This document shows positions 12,301-21,520 of a DNA stretch of 64,000 nt, piece by piece. Within the stretch, counting starts at the first letter, position 1. Every line of letters begins with the position of its first letter. The notes under the pieces were generated by a model. The model saw only the letters and a list, made by a program, of their open reading frames with translations, was not told where the DNA came from and did no database searches. The position numbers were made by a program, and so were the translations under genes. This DNA is from Actinernus sp. WN-2022. Its lineage: Eukaryota > Cnidaria > Anthozoa > Actiniaria > Actinernidae. The stretch covers positions 74,991,032 through 75,055,031 of the forward strand of contig JAOWCC010000936.1 in assembly GCA_030867875.1 (NCBI GenBank), given 5' to 3'.

Positions 12301-15300
12301 GCCGTCTACGCGCGCTTAAAATATATTTTTCTGGATCGTAATTTGCCCTCCATAATATTAATTGGTTCGCCTCGGGAAATTACTTCGATTTTGACAAACA
12401 CGCGTGAAATTTATCCCTAATTTCACTCGTCCCCATTTGATTACCTATACTATTAAATTCTAGTTACTCTGTTTAAATAAAGTATTATTATTATTATTAT
12501 ATTAATGCATTCAGTAATTATTAGTGTTTTTATATGAATTAGTATAGTTTTTCATTATAATCTCTCCCGGATAGTTTTGTCTTTTCTTTAGATTCTTTTA
12601 GTCTGTGGCCAGACTGCTAGCTTTGAATGAAATGTAAATTAATCTTTCATCAGTAATTTCAATAAAAATAAAGGTTGCCTGTGTTTACCTTCTCACTTTT
12701 GGCCTGCAGTTCGTAGTGATCAGTGTTGTTCAGTGTATTTTTAGTATATATGTCTCTATGTTTACCTTCCCGTGACTAAATAACATTGAATATATTGCAG
12801 ACCCGAAACAAGCCAACAGCAGGCGAACTGCAGAGCTTTAAGACAAAAGAGCTGCAGACATGCTAAAGACAGGTCTGCAAGTGAGGAAAAGACACATCTG
12901 TACTTTCGCGCGCTTGGTGCGGGTTGGCCTTGGAGCCCGACTCGATTTTATGGCTAATAAAAAGCCTGCTAATTTAGTTTCTGCTGACTTCTCGTTGAGC
13001 AACAGTTTGGTAATCGTCCTCAAACGTAATATACGTAATGTGAAGGGGGCCACAATCAGCTTGTAAGCTTAAATTACGAACCTTATATTCGCATCCATCG
13101 CACACTGACTCCGCTCTCAAAGGAACCAGCGTTAGGCGGGGATTCCTCGTGTGTACCCGTACGTCCAAATGCGAGTCGCGACGCATGGCAGGAGGCCGCC
13201 GCCCGGATGGATAATAAAATCGAAAATTCCCTCGAAAATACCGACCTCGAAAATCCTGATCGAGTTCAAAATTTCCGATCTCGAAAAAACCACCTCGGAA
13301 ATCCACCTCGAAAATCCAACTCGAAAATCCACCTCGAAATCCACAAAGGAATTTGAACTCGGAGCCGGTCCATCTTTGATCTATTCAAAGCCGAAAACAA
13401 CATGACAAAACTAATTTAATCCCCGTATAGTACGTCACAGATTACAGGAATTGAGCCGTCTGTAGTTAGCGGTGGTTTGGAGGAAGATTTGCAGATTTTC
13501 TTTCCTTTGACGCAAAACACAGTAAAATACATTTTGGTATGAGTCTCTTCATGTTTAGATCTACCCATTGAGCTAAAGTTGATTTTAGGCTTCAGTTCTC
13601 CTTTAATCATTGTGCAATTCCTATCATAGAGCAATAATGAAAACGGTGATGATAACTAAATATGTAATTGGGTATTAATAAGGTTATTTATGTGTTTCAG
13701 GACCACTTGGTGTGTTTCCTGCCTGGTGTGATGGCTCTTGCTACGCACAATGGAATGGATAATAAGTACCTAGAGTTTGCCAAGGACATGGTAGAGACGT
13801 GTTATCAAATGTATGCACGTATGCCATCTGGTCTCAGCCCAGAGATAGCCTACTTCAACCAGAAACCTGATGCTACTGAGGACATCATCGTCAAGGTAGG
13901 CAGCTACTCGACCTTTTACTGCTGTCTACTACTTCTGCTGCTTACCTCCCTTTACTTCTGTTGGTGACCTCCCTTTATTGTTCTATATTTCTAGTATGCG
14001 TACTGCAACTTTGAATGCCTATGTTTAAAATTAATGAAACCCCAGAGGGAAGAATATGTTTAAGAGCAGTATTTATGTCTGCTAATACCATTTTCATTGT
14101 ACAATGCCTATTCAACCATGGTGAGTGTATAACTTGGCTGCGGTACATGTAGAAGTGCCTCATTCCAGCAATGCTTCCATTCCTTCCCTATTTCCAATCA
14201 AGTACCCCCATTCATTCTAGCAGCTCAGTCTATCGTACCGAAAAAGATGGCGGATGTTCTTTTGACCACAATCCCTTGCGAACCTACCGCAGTCAAAATA
14301 ACACGTAGAAATCCTCCGTTCTCTTCAATGACAGTGTATTGGCAACAACACTTGTACTGGCTTTAATTTAAGATTTAAAACCTCGCTACCGCAATTTTAT
14401 AACGAACTTAAAGTTTTTTCACGCAAAGGATTGTAGGTAGAAATACAAGCCGCCATCTTTTTCGGTATATACTTCATGGTAGTGTTCCATATAGTCTCCC
14501 TGCATAATCATTTTCTCTACTGTTTTACAGTATTATGCAGGGAGACTATATGGAACGGAATACTACCATGAAGTATGTACCGATCGATCGACTAGGTCGG
14601 CATGACTCTCTCGCTCCCCTAAAAGTTGCGTTCTCAAGTTTCCAAGAAAATTAACGACGGAATGACTGTGGTCGATAGTTGATTACGGTCGACTACGCTC
14701 GATCAAATATTACGCAACTAAACGTTACGCCAGTTGTCAAGTTTCAAGGGTTTTTTTGCGTTACGTCGTTCTCAATGTTCATGTTACGAGTTACGTCAAT
14801 CCACGGTCGACCACAGTCGATCTATCGATGCTCAGCTGCTTGTACGTGTAATCCTTCCTTCCCTTAAATTCCACATGGTTCGCACAGGCCTTGAAAAGTC
14901 CTTGAAATACTACCAGGTCCTTGAAAATTCCTTGCATGTTGTCATGTTAAGTTTTATCCTTGAAAAGTCCTTTTGCTGAATCCTCCTTGGGTGCGTGAAA
15001 AGACCTCGTTTTTTCCTCCAAAAGACCGTTAGAGATTCGTCATGTAAACAATTCAAAGGATCTAAGATCAGGTCTAAATTACGTATAATTTGTAGGTCAT
15101 TAATGTTTGATCCTGTGAAAACAACTCCTTGAAAAGGAGTCATTGAAAAGTCCATGAAGAAAAAGTTACGAATTTTGTGTGAACCATGTTCCAATAAATA
15201 ATGTTATTTTCTGTTTCAGCCTTTCGATGCTCATAACCTTTTGCGACCAGAAACTGTGGAATCTTTGTACATCATGTACCGTGTGACAGAGGATAAGAAA

Positions 15301-15546
15301 TATCAAGATTATGGCTGGAAGATATTTGAGGCATTTGAAGAACATACTCGCATTGCTCAAGGCGGGTATTCCTCACTGAACAGTGTAAAAAATTTAAGGC
15401 TTGGCTTTAGAGACAAAATGGAGAGTTTCTTTTTAGGTGAAACACTCAAATATCTTTTCTTATTATTTAGTGATGAAGATGTTGTTCCATTAGATAAGTT
15501 TGTATTTAACACTGAAGCACACCTTCTACCAATAATGCAGTCATAG
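3263..15546 (+). CDS. MAN1B1: ER mannosyl-oligosaccharide 1,2-alpha-mannosidase (GH47), complete 7-exon gene
   Basis: Class I (GH47) alpha-mannosidase of the ER/early secretory pathway; the family trims Man9GlcNAc2 to Man8 isomer B and times glycoprotein degradation. CDS exons: 3263-3376, 4400-5269, 7191-7379, 8196-8383, 9632-9755, 13701-13895, 15220-15546 = 668 aa (human protein about 700). Every junction has GT/AG and keeps frame. Residues 1-38 form a cytosolic tail, ~49-65 a hydrophobic signal anchor, ~70-210 an N/E/K-rich stem and ~213-668 the catalytic barrel. Seen: [16 protein letters not shown] (E256), [17 protein letters not shown] (D435), LLRPETVES (E571) and the C-terminal FNTEAH (T658, calcium ligand); these match the catalytic acids and calcium Thr known in the human enzyme. 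The cysteines of LVCFLPG and ETCYQM, a family disulfide, are kept. The first in-frame ATG after a stop at 3212 has a Kozak-like context (AAAATGG). Homology to MAN1B1 rather than Golgi MAN1A rests on colinear exon-by-exon similarity recalled from the human protein. Confidence 0.95.
3377..4399 (+). other. MAN1B1 intron 1
   Basis: GT-AG intron, AT-rich; no repeat family or internal gene recognised. Confidence 0.8.
4400..5269 (+). CDS. MAN1B1: MAN1B1 exon 2 (membrane anchor, stem, start of catalytic domain)
   Basis: Acceptor CTTTTTCAG, donor GCT|GTAAGT, phase 0 at both ends. Residues 39-328. Starts [10 protein letters not shown] followed by the hydrophobic run [17 protein letters not shown], so the anchor begins 5' of the first in-frame ATG inside this exon. 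A low-complexity Asn/Glu stem precedes the catalytic start at [20 protein letters not shown]. Contains E256 in SEWFG. Confidence 0.95.
5270..7190 (+). other. MAN1B1 intron 2
   Basis: GT-AG intron. No inverted-repeat element, LINE or SINE recognised; an A-tract sits near 7063-7076. Confidence 0.75.
7191..7379 (+). CDS. MAN1B1: MAN1B1 exon 3
   Basis: 63 codons, phase 0/0, acceptor TCTTGTCCAG, donor AAG|GTATGC. Reads [11 protein letters not shown]...[19 protein letters not shown]...[13 protein letters not shown], conserved GH47 sequence. It has no ATG-initiated frame of its own and is only found by splicing. Confidence 0.93.
7465..7635. repeat. Minisatellite, ~23-24 bp unit, about 7-8 imperfect copies
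   Basis: Units resemble CTGTGGTAGTGTTTGGGTACC, with point changes in every copy. Lies in MAN1B1 intron 3. Confidence 0.8.
7832..8080. mobile_element. MITE with AGTTCAGGGTTCCCA / TGGGAACCCTGAAGT ends
   Basis: Inverted ends about 15 bp long enclose a ~250-bp segment rich in TCAGGGAA words. In intron 3 of MAN1B1, ~115 bp before exon 4. Confidence 0.6.
8196..8383 (+). CDS. MAN1B1: MAN1B1 exon 4 (catalytic Asp)
   Basis: Acceptor CTTTTACAG, donor TG|GTGAGA (phase 2). Encodes [13 protein letters not shown]...[12 protein letters not shown]...[18 protein letters not shown]435 corresponds to a catalytic acid of the family. Confidence 0.94.
8690..8752. repeat. ATA and GCC/GTT trinucleotide runs
   Basis: (ATA)n then (GCC)n(GTT)n directly before the inverted-repeat element that follows. 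Confidence 0.7.
8756..9482. mobile_element. Foldback element with ~130-bp inverted arms
   Basis: Arms 8756-8890 and 9349-9482 are inverted copies (GACCCCCAGCGGAGTAGCAC ... TTTTTACTAATGCTCATTCT) with few mismatches. The interior shows no coding frame of note. In MAN1B1 intron 4, which it largely fills. Confidence 0.8.
9632..9755 (+). CDS. MAN1B1: MAN1B1 exon 5
   Basis: First G completes the Trp codon of exon 4. Encodes [20 protein letters not shown]...[17 protein letters not shown]; donor ATG|GTAAGG, phase 0. Confidence 0.93.
9756..10106 (+). other. MAN1B1 intron 5, first part
   Basis: No gene; includes alternating ATGTACATG sequence at 9840-9870. Confidence 0.6.
10107..10410. mobile_element. 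Palindromic TAGCCTGCGAA MITE with 9-bp target duplication
   Basis: Element starts TAGCCTGCGAATACAGC and ends GCTGTATTCACAGGCTA; the whole 304 bp folds back on itself around ~10258. ATTTCGTTT lies directly on both sides (10098-10106 and 10411-10419). 9-bp duplications and long inverted arms fit Mutator-like (MULE) foldback MITEs. Confidence 0.8.
10720..11060 (-). mobile_element. tRNA-derived SINE
   Basis: Read on the minus strand from ~11058: GCTGCAGTGGCATACCGATTAG (A-box region), an anticodon-arm-like stretch, then CCTGGGTTCAAACCCCAG (B-box/T-arm). The body holds GGGGACGTAAAAGAACCACTG, a word also common in invertebrate SINE bodies. Not a functional tRNA: the acceptor stem does not pair. Confidence 0.65.
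11380..11406. repeat. Poly-G tract
   Basis: G6-A-G15-like run; G-quadruplex-prone. Confidence 0.8.
11686..11799 (-). repeat. LINE/SINE-type tail with GATA repeats
   Basis: (GATA)n followed by CTTTATTCGTACTCAAACAA; on the minus strand this reads as an element 3' end closing in TATC repeats. Confidence 0.45.
11804..13602. mobile_element. TTAA-flanked inverted-repeat element (Kolobok-like), ~1.8 kb
   Basis: TTAA at 11800-11803 and 13603-13606 bracket inverted ends AGGAGAACTGAACCCTAAA / TTTAGGCTTCAGTTCTCCT. Arms extend ~200 bp in diverged form, and inner arms (12100-12150, 13285-13345) hold tandem TCGAGGTGGATTT units in opposite orientation. TTAA target and RRGGRRR-like ends fit Kolobok; no transposase seen, so non-autonomous. 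A related left end occurs at 42030. Confidence 0.7.
13701..13895 (+). CDS. MAN1B1: MAN1B1 exon 6 (disulfide cysteines)
   Basis: 65 codons, phase 0/0, acceptor TGTGTTTCAG, donor AAG|GTAGGC. Encodes [13 protein letters not shown]...[22 protein letters not shown]; carries both conserved cysteines. Confidence 0.94.
13896..14235 (+). other. MAN1B1 intron 6, first part
   Basis: Directly repeated TTACCTCCCTTTACTTCTG-like words at 13940-13975; nothing else recognised. Confidence 0.5.
14236..14467. mobile_element. MITE, TACCGAAAAAGATGGCGG ends
   Basis: Inverted ends enclose ACCACAATCCCTTGCGAACC ... ATTGTAGGTAGAAATACAAG. A second, diverged copy is at 55662-55802. Confidence 0.75.
14470..14575. mobile_element. 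Hairpin MITE, ~40-bp arms
   Basis: Arms 14470-14508 and 14532-14575 (TACTTCATGGTAGT ... CTCCCTGCATAAT) pair except for a 5-nt insertion; loop ~23 nt. Abuts the preceding MITE. Confidence 0.8.
14873..15189. mobile_element. MITE, ACATGGTTCGCACA ends with CCTTGAAAAGTCC repeats
   Basis: Ends ACATGGTTCGCACA and TGTGTGAACCATGT are inverted. The interior repeats CCTTGAAAAGTCCTTGAAA. It ends 31 bp before MAN1B1 exon 7. A second copy is at 18517-18872. Confidence 0.75.
15220..15546 (+). CDS. MAN1B1: MAN1B1 exon 7 (catalytic Glu, calcium site, stop)
   Basis: Acceptor TTCTGTTTCAG. Encodes [21 protein letters not shown] ... [19 protein letters not shown] ... [13 protein letters not shown] then TAG at 15544. 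E571 and T658 are in this exon. A short 3' UTR is likely; AT-rich sequence with ATTAAA/AATAAG-like signals near 15950 could end the mRNA. Confidence 0.95.
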   Translation, partial: PFDAHNLLRPETVESLYIMYRVTEDKKYQDYGWKIFEAFEEHTRIAQGGYSSLNSVKNLRLGFRDKMESFFLGETLKYLFLLFSDEDVVPLDKFVFNTEAHLLPIMQS

Positions 15547-16244
15547 TTAGGCGATAGTAGCAATGAATGGACGTTTTGCAGCTAGGCATTCACGTGATTG
15601 TACAGGAATGTACTGGATGGCAAAAAATATTTAACTTCATTTATTTAGAAGCCTTGTACGAGATCGGTATTGTTATTAACAAAACCTGTTTGTAAATGCT
15701 ATTTTTCACCTCCAATCGATTGTCGATCTTTCTAAAACAGCGTTTTTATGATGGCTTGCCATCCAGCATCCATGGCAACGTCTTTCCCATGGGGATCACG
15801 AGGTCATTCATTCCGGCGTTAACGAAGTATTATATCAGCACGTGACTGTTAGCTGCCAAAGGCCTAAATCAATTATCGACTGTAAAATTGTAGGTCTTAC
15901 ATCTGCCTCAAGTTTATCAGTCTCACCAGACTGTTGACGAGTTATCGACATTAAATAAGATTGATTTACCTTTGTGTTAGTTAATACCACTTGTTTTATT
16001 GTCAGAGATACTTCTGAATGTTAACCCCCAACACCCACAAATTATTTAAGGTGCAAATGATCCTAATCATAGACATTATTTGGCAAATATTATAATCATG
16101 TGATCCATATGGCCTCGCACTCACTTTCCTTTCAAAGCCATTTACACAAGTCACGTGATGTGGGCGGCACGTGTTTGACGTGGCGGGCCAGAAACAAGTT
16201 TGTTGTTTTTCAATTTGAAAGTGGTCACATGATAAAAAACATTG
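15547..16244 (+). other. MAN1B1 3' flank
   Basis: Probable 3' UTR to ~15960; no further coding sequence. Confidence 0.5.
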
Positions 16245-17030
16245 AGTGGGACTGGGGCCAGACAGGAAAATATTTGGCTCTCGGTCAAAACTCATGAAGA
16301 AAATCTCCTCAGGTCTAGGTGCACTCAGACGTATAAAGCCTTTCATACCCCCCAAAGCACTGCTAAGTGTCTATGATACTCTCATACTCCCTCATTTTGA
16401 TTACTGTAGTGTTGTATGGGAAAATCTAAACAAAGGACTTGCCGAGAATCTACTGACAAAAGTTGCAAAACCGAGCTGCCAGAATAATAACGGGTTTACC
16501 CTTTGGCTTTGATACTAAGATTGATGAGCTCCTAAGTACTCTAAATTGGGACAGACTATATATTCGACGAATCAAACAAAAAGCAATAATGATTTATAAG
16601 GCTTTAAATAACCTGTCTCCTGAATATTTATCCTCAAAATTTATACCACGTTCAGCCTCTACAAATTACAATCTTAGGGGCTCATCAACAAAACTAACCC
16701 TCGGACGGCCACGAACCAATTTCGGTAAAAAGGCTTTTCGCTTTAGTGGGGCTAAGTTATGGAATGAACTGCCTGAGGATGTAAGGCAATCAACTAGTTT
16801 AAATAACTTCATTTTTAATCTTACGAAATCGAGTTATTTTAACCTTATGTAAATATTTCTTATATATGACATTCCTATTTTTCTTATTCGTCCCTGCAAC
16901 ATGGCTTTCATGTAAAACAGTTTCATATTTTAGTGTTTTTTATCTATGTATGTAACTGATGATTTCCATGTATAAATAAAGATGTACTGTACAGCCAAAT
17001 ATTTTCCCCTGGCCCAGCCCCACTCGGTCA
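16245..17030. mobile_element. Inverted-repeat element enclosing a LINE 3' fragment
   Basis: AGTGGGACTGGGGCCAGACA then GGAAAATATTTGGCT at 16245-16281 is inverted at 16996-17030 (AGCCAAATATTTTCC...CAGCCCCACT). Between them lies the LINE fragment of the next entry and its 3' UTR, which ends right at the right-hand arm. Confidence 0.7.
16290..16851 (+). pseudogene. LINE reverse transcriptase C-terminal fragment
   Basis: Reads LMKKISSGLGALRRIKPFIP...FDYCSVVWENLN, one frameshift near 16465, then LQNRAARIITGLPF ... AFRFSGAKLWNELPEDVRQS...TKSSYFNLM then stop. This is the post-catalytic region and C-terminus of a CR1/L2-like ORF2. A 5' truncated copy, same broad family as the fragment at 25950-26860. 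Confidence 0.85.
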
Positions 17031-17084
17031 TTAAGTACCGATGATGATACATGTAGTAATAATACTGTTAATCTTTAAGTAATA

Positions 17085-17168
17085 GATACAGAATGAGTGG
17101 CCGTGCTTTATGGGATTTACAAACTCGAGTTGGAAGCGATAGTAAAGCACGGCCACTCATTCTGTATC
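17085..17168. mobile_element. Hairpin MITE, perfect 26-bp arms
   Basis: GATACAGAATGAGTGGCCGT... at 17085-17110 is inverted without mismatch at 17143-17168; loop 32 nt. Confidence 0.85.
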
Positions 17169-17169
17169 G

Positions 17170-17640
17170 TCTAGATGAATAAAGTCGTGTTTTTCAGTTA
17201 TTTTGGCGATACGACTTATTTAGGCCGAGAAAATCGAAGCCAAAGTTTATGCAAATCAGGACGAAATCTGTATGAGATTTACAGATCACTTCAGTTCGCA
17301 CATTAATTTCCTTTGTTTTTCCTTCATGAATTATTAATGAGTTTGATACATAATGTTGTGTTTGATACATAATGTTGTGTTTATTAGATGTATGATGATA
17401 ACATAGGAAATAAAGTTCCGTTTACTCCCCGAAAAGCTGGAATGACTCCTTGATGGAGTCTCATGCGGGGGAATTCGCTAAATGTTATTTACCGTTTATA
17501 GAAGACTCTCCTGTTCAAGCCTATACGTTGTGGGCCCGCTCCATTAGTTTGTCTGTGAGAATGCAAAACTTGCCAATTGGTAAAAATGGCATAATTGGAA
17601 TAAACAAATTTTAGTATATTTAGGATTGTTCAATTTTACC
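17170..17640. other. Intergenic, no gene seen
   Basis: One short direct duplication (TTTGATACATAATGTTGTG twice, 17342-17381); otherwise nothing recognised. Confidence 0.5.
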
Positions 17641-17644
17641 ACTC

Positions 17645-17768
17645 GAAGGTGAACCTCAAGAGGCTAGCCCGGCCCTCTAAGGAGGTCTTCGAGGACCTAC
17701 GATTAATCGTCCTTATCCGAGAAGACGTGAAGTCTAACCATTTGCAGTTCGTTCACAAAGGCAGCACC

Positions 17769-17807
<39 letters not shown>

Positions 17808-17878
17808 CCGGGGTTTTAACCTGCGACCTCCCGCACGACAAACCGGAGCTTAACCACTGAGCTAACCAAGAGGCGTTC
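17645..17878 (-). mobile_element. tRNA-derived SINE, family A copy 1
   Basis: Minus strand from ~17873: TTGGTTAGCTCAGTGGTTAA (A box), GGTCGCAGGTTAAAACCC (B box), then a body with ACACTCAGGGTCTTAAAATA and GTCTTCTCGGATAAGGACGA. A second copy in the same orientation is at 31100-31316. Confidence 0.85.
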
Positions 17879-18306
17879 ATGAAGGATATTTATGTCCTTT
17901 GTGCTCTCGGTTCCAGAAATAATAATCTTATTTTACCGTATATATGTACTGTGTATGTCTTAAGACATTAGTTTTAAATATACATAATTCGAGAGAAAAA
18001 AAGTTCGTTTTTGTGGAGAAAAAGGTATTTGTGGTATCATGGGGGCATGAGGAATTTGTAGTAAAAAAAAGCCGGAACTCGGTAAAAATACCTCTTGCTT
18101 CATTCAAGTGATTGTTACATTAACTAATGTTCAGTTCTCTTCTTTCATATCATGAAAGTCGGTCGAGTCGCGCAAAGCTAGCGCAGCGGTCGTCATGCAG
18201 AGAGTTTAATCTTGCGATTTTTCCTCTGTGACGATGCAAATTTCTATGGATGCTCCAAGAATATTTCAACTATCCTAGAATCCAACTGAACAAGCACCAC
18301 ATTGTA

Positions 18307-18449
18307 TAGAGTGATTTTACTTGACCCGTGAAACAGAAATTATTAGTTAGTGTGTAATACCAAGATAAACAATAGAGAACAAAATAATTAGAGTGTAATA
18401 TTGTGTAATACGCTAGTATCTATTTCACGGGTTAAGTAAAATCACTCTA
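18307..18449. mobile_element. MITE, TAGAGTGATTTTACTTGACC ends
   Basis: 31-bp inverted arms (18307-18337, 18419-18449) with two or three mismatches. The loop is AT-rich with repeated GTGTAATA words. Confidence 0.8.
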
Positions 18450-18516
18450 ATAAAGCATGTTTAGCACGGGAAAAGGCCTTGAACCAACTGAACAAGCACC
18501 ACATTGTGTAATAAAG

Positions 18517-18872
18517 CATGGTTAGCACGGGCCTGGAAAAGGCCTTGAAATAATGCTACTGTGGTCCGTGGATGTTGACAAATCCAGTTTTCTCCGGCTT
18601 GAAAAGACTTTGAATTTTTACCAAAACTTAATTTTGTTGAAACCTCCTTGGAAGTTTGAGAAAACAGTAAACAACCTCATTTTTGCCTCCAATAGATCGT
18701 TCGAACGGTATCGTGCAAACAAGTCGAAGAAAGGGTCTAACAATCATGGTCTAATATACGTAAAATTTCGAGGTCATTAATGTGTGATCCTGTAGAAAAC
18801 AAGTCTTTGAAAAGTGTGGATTGCCTTTGAAAAGGCCTTGAAGAAAAGGTTCTAAAGTGTGTATGAACCATG
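18517..18872. mobile_element. MITE, CATGGTT...AACCATG, GCCTTGAAA family copy 2
   Basis: Ends CATGGTTAGCACGGGCCTGG and TGTGTATGAACCATG; interior AAGGCCTTGAAA words and ACGTAAAATTTCGAGGTCAT match the copy at 14873-15189. A direct repeat of the left end (AACAAGCACCACATTGT...GCATG) occurs just upstream at 18290 and 18491. Confidence 0.65.
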
Positions 18873-19394
18873 TAGAGTTTTTACTGGAAAAATACAGAGT
18901 TGAAAATGTTTTAAGTAAATGACAGACTAGGTGTTATATAGTGCACCGGCACAGACCATATCGCTAGTCCGATGTACTCTGGGATGCATATCTCAGTTAT
19001 ACAATGGCAAGTAATGGCACCGTGAAATTAATAAAGTTCACTGTTCATTATGTCTCATTTTATAACTGAGATATCTATCCCAGAGTCTATAGTTAACAGT
19101 ATGCATTCTCACAGTTTCCTTCAGTTATATTTAAAGATATTTTAAAAGTTTAATAATTTATTATTTGTTTATGTGGTTAAAGTGGAATGTAAATAAATAT
19201 TTTGTTCTGTCATGTTTTCCCCGGTTGTTTTCTTCAGAAAAGCCTGATTTGGAGTAATCATTCTACTTTATTTCCTATAATTCAAACTAAATACAAACTG
19301 TCACACAAACCACCCAGCCTCGATGTCACCAAAGGCTTGGTTACCTTTCAAAATGGCGGTAAAGATCTACGAATAGCAATTTTGAAATGCAACC

Positions 19395-19480
19395 TAGCCT
19401 GCGAAAACAGCCCCCTCTATTCGCGGGCAGAACGGAGCTCCGTTCGGACCGCGAATAGAGTCGGCTGTTTTCGCAGGCTA
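19395..19480. mobile_element. 86-bp TAGCCTGCGAA hairpin MITE with 9-bp TSD
   Basis: TAGCCTGCGAAAACAGCC...GGCTGTTTTCGCAGGCTA, nearly perfect fold-back; AATGCAACC directly on both sides (19386-19394, 19481-19489). Same ends and TSD length as the element at 10107-10410. Confidence 0.85.
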
Positions 19481-19651
19481 AATGCAACCACAGGCAGCCC
19501 ACCCGCGCGTGGGCTCCCTGTGGCAGTGTGAATCATGTGACGTAATCGTATTTTCATCGGTTTTCTGTAAATTGACCGAAACAGTTCGCTAAATGGCTCG
19601 AGAAATCCTTATATTTGATCAAATGATCCCCAGATACCTTGAAACTTGTCG

Positions 19652-19802
19652 TGAAATAAACTATTTACATTTTGATGTGGTCTAGTGTTTTATTTTGGGG
19701 TGATATGAGGGAGTTTCAGGCGTTTGTTTCTCGACCTGAAACTCCCTCATATCACCCAAAATAAAACACTAGACCACATCAAAATGTAAATAGTTTATTT
19801 CA
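19652..19802. mobile_element. Palindrome with ~68-bp near-perfect arms
   Basis: 19652-19720 and 19735-19802 are inverted copies (TGAAATAAACTATTTACATT ... GGGAGTTTCAGG) differing by one base; loop 14 nt. Adjoins the LINE fragment. Confidence 0.85.
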
Positions 19803-20735
19803 ATAGGTATCTATGACTGGAAAAGTGTGAATATGGGAACAACTCAGGGAAGTGTCAGCGGACCTTATCTTTTCAGTTTATTTATCAACAATTTAGATAT
19901 AACCTGTGAAAGATCGACATTAACTAAATATGCTGACGACTCTACGATCCTTGTCAAAGTTTTTAAGAATTGTAAAGATACTACAGCAGAAGCTATAAGT
20001 CAATTTAAACATTGGTCTCATGTTAATGAAATGTCTTTTAACACGTCAAAGTGCAAGGAACTTATTTTTATGAAGAAATCCTCGACGGGCACTTATCCGT
20101 GCGTTGACAATATTCCTCAATGTTCAACTCTTAAAATTTTAGGAGTTACATTTCAATCGAACTGTAGTTTTTACGACCATGTGCGTACCAAAATTAATGA
20201 AGCCAATAAGTGTTTATATATTTTAAGATGTCTAAGGCAAGAAGGTTACAGTCAGAAAGAAATCGATCATCTTTTTACATCTATAGTACTCCCTAAAGTT
20301 AACTATGGTTTGCCAGTATATGCCGCTTCTCCGCCTGAACTAAATACTATCCAAGCTTTTTTAACTCGCTGTCATAAACGTAGATACATATCCTCTCATG
20401 TAAATATAACTTCCCTTTTGGAAACCACTGATCGCTCTATATGTAAAAAGATCAGTAAAATTAATTCTCATCCACTTAGTGAATTGTTGCCTCGCATCAA
20501 GGACTCAACTTTAAAACTACGGAGACAAGGAAGCTTATGGCCAAGGGTAAATACGGAACGTTTTAAAAATAGTTTTATAAATAGGTGTGTTTTTAAATAT
20601 AATTTAGCTTTTTAAATATTGTATTATTAAATAATTATTAGATTTGTATGTAGATTTAGTACTTTTTTATCTGATTGTCAATTTATGATAACATTGTAAC
20701 TATTGGTATGTAATTTATCATTAGTAATAAAGACA

Positions 20736-20765
<30 letters not shown>
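19803..20765 (+). pseudogene. 5'-truncated LINE, open reading frame still intact
   Basis: Frame from ~19809 to the stop at 20613-20615: MGTTQGSVSGPYLFSLFINN, then LTKYADDSTILV (catalytic YADD), FKHWSHVNEMSFNTSKCKEL, LKILGVTFQSNCSFYDHVRT and the C-terminal RT thumb. No stop or shift over 262 codons, so the copy is young. Tail is (ATT)n at 20736-20766. The N-terminal half of the RT and any endonuclease are missing. Confidence 0.85.
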
Positions 20766-20766
<1 letters not shown>

Positions 20767-21315
20767 TGACCAAATATAAGGATTTCTCGAGCCATTTAGC
20801 GAACTGTTTCGGTCAATTTACAGAAAACCGATGAAAATACGATGACGTCACATGATTCACACTGCCACAGGGAGCCCACGCGCGGGTGGGCTGCCTGTGA
20901 TGCAACCAAGCCTTTGGTGATATCTAGGCAGGAATTGAGGCAGCTTAGTTTGCTTAGACCTTTTATCTAGTTAGCATGATAATCAAAAGCTATTAATAGA
21001 AAGAGGGTTTGTATCAGTGCAGGGTTTTCGACTATTGTCGCTGTCAAGGATACGGCTGGGGTGTTTTGCAGAATGCTGAATGCAAATTTAAAAAATCGAC
21101 TGTTAGCGGTTACTGAGTTAGGGTTTGGATTAGTTCATTTGACTTGACAGAAGAAGGATTACAGTCTGTGTTGTTGATTTAATGGTCCTGTGAACAATCT
21201 AAACCCTAACCATTAAAAAACCCTAACCTCTGAGTAAACCAATGGTACTGGGAACTTCGGCTTTGCGCGCGAACGCGTGACGGCACTGACACGGTGACTA
21301 CAAGTAGGAGGATGC

Positions 21316-21520
21316 TTCACCAGCATGCTTTGCGCGCCTAGTCCAACCATATTATCAAAAGCGCTTGTCGCGTGACCTTTTATTTTCTCTGTGTTGTGGT
21401 TGAGGAAACACCAATTACACTTTTCATAAAGTATCTCGAAACCAAACTTTTTGTCGAGATTCTGACGTAAATGTACTCTAGCATAGGCCCGTATTTCTGG
21501 CACATATTTGATAGAAAATA
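21316..21520. repeat. Interspersed repeat, family R1 copy 1
   Basis: GCCTAGTCCAACCATATTAT ... GTGACCTTTTATTTTCTC ... AAAGTATCTCGAAACCAAA ... CCCGTATTTCTGGCACATA matches 46515-46715 along its length. The minus-strand open frame over it (21602-21213) is shared only as repeat DNA, so I do not call it a gene. Confidence 0.7.

Larger units (their letters stand above)
19491..20899. mobile_element. CAGGCAGCCC inverted-repeat element carrying a hairpin and a LINE fragment
   Basis: Arms of ~130 bp (19491-19623 and 20766-20899: CAGGCAGCCCACCCGCGCGT ... CGAGAAATCCTTATATTTG) are almost identical. ATGCAACCA lies at 19482-19490 and 20900-20908 as target duplication. Two further insertions sit inside (next entries). 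Confidence 0.8.
19322..20924. mobile_element. Small outer MITE split by two nested insertions
   Basis: GATGTCACCAAAGGCTTGGTT (19322-19342) is inverted at 20904-20924. Removing the inner elements leaves only ~130 bp, so this was a short MITE that received everything between. Confidence 0.65.

Noticed and set aside
12974..13405. Overlapping open frames on both strands, 84-110 codons
   Set aside because: Produced by short tandem CGAAAATCCACCT units in the arm of a TTAA-type element; repetitive composition, no domain.
3263..15546. Golgi MAN1A-type mannosidase
   Set aside because: Sequence of the linker and of LAHPPRW, LVPIYIN and [11 protein letters not shown] regions follows ER mannosidase I (MAN1B1) more closely, as recalled.
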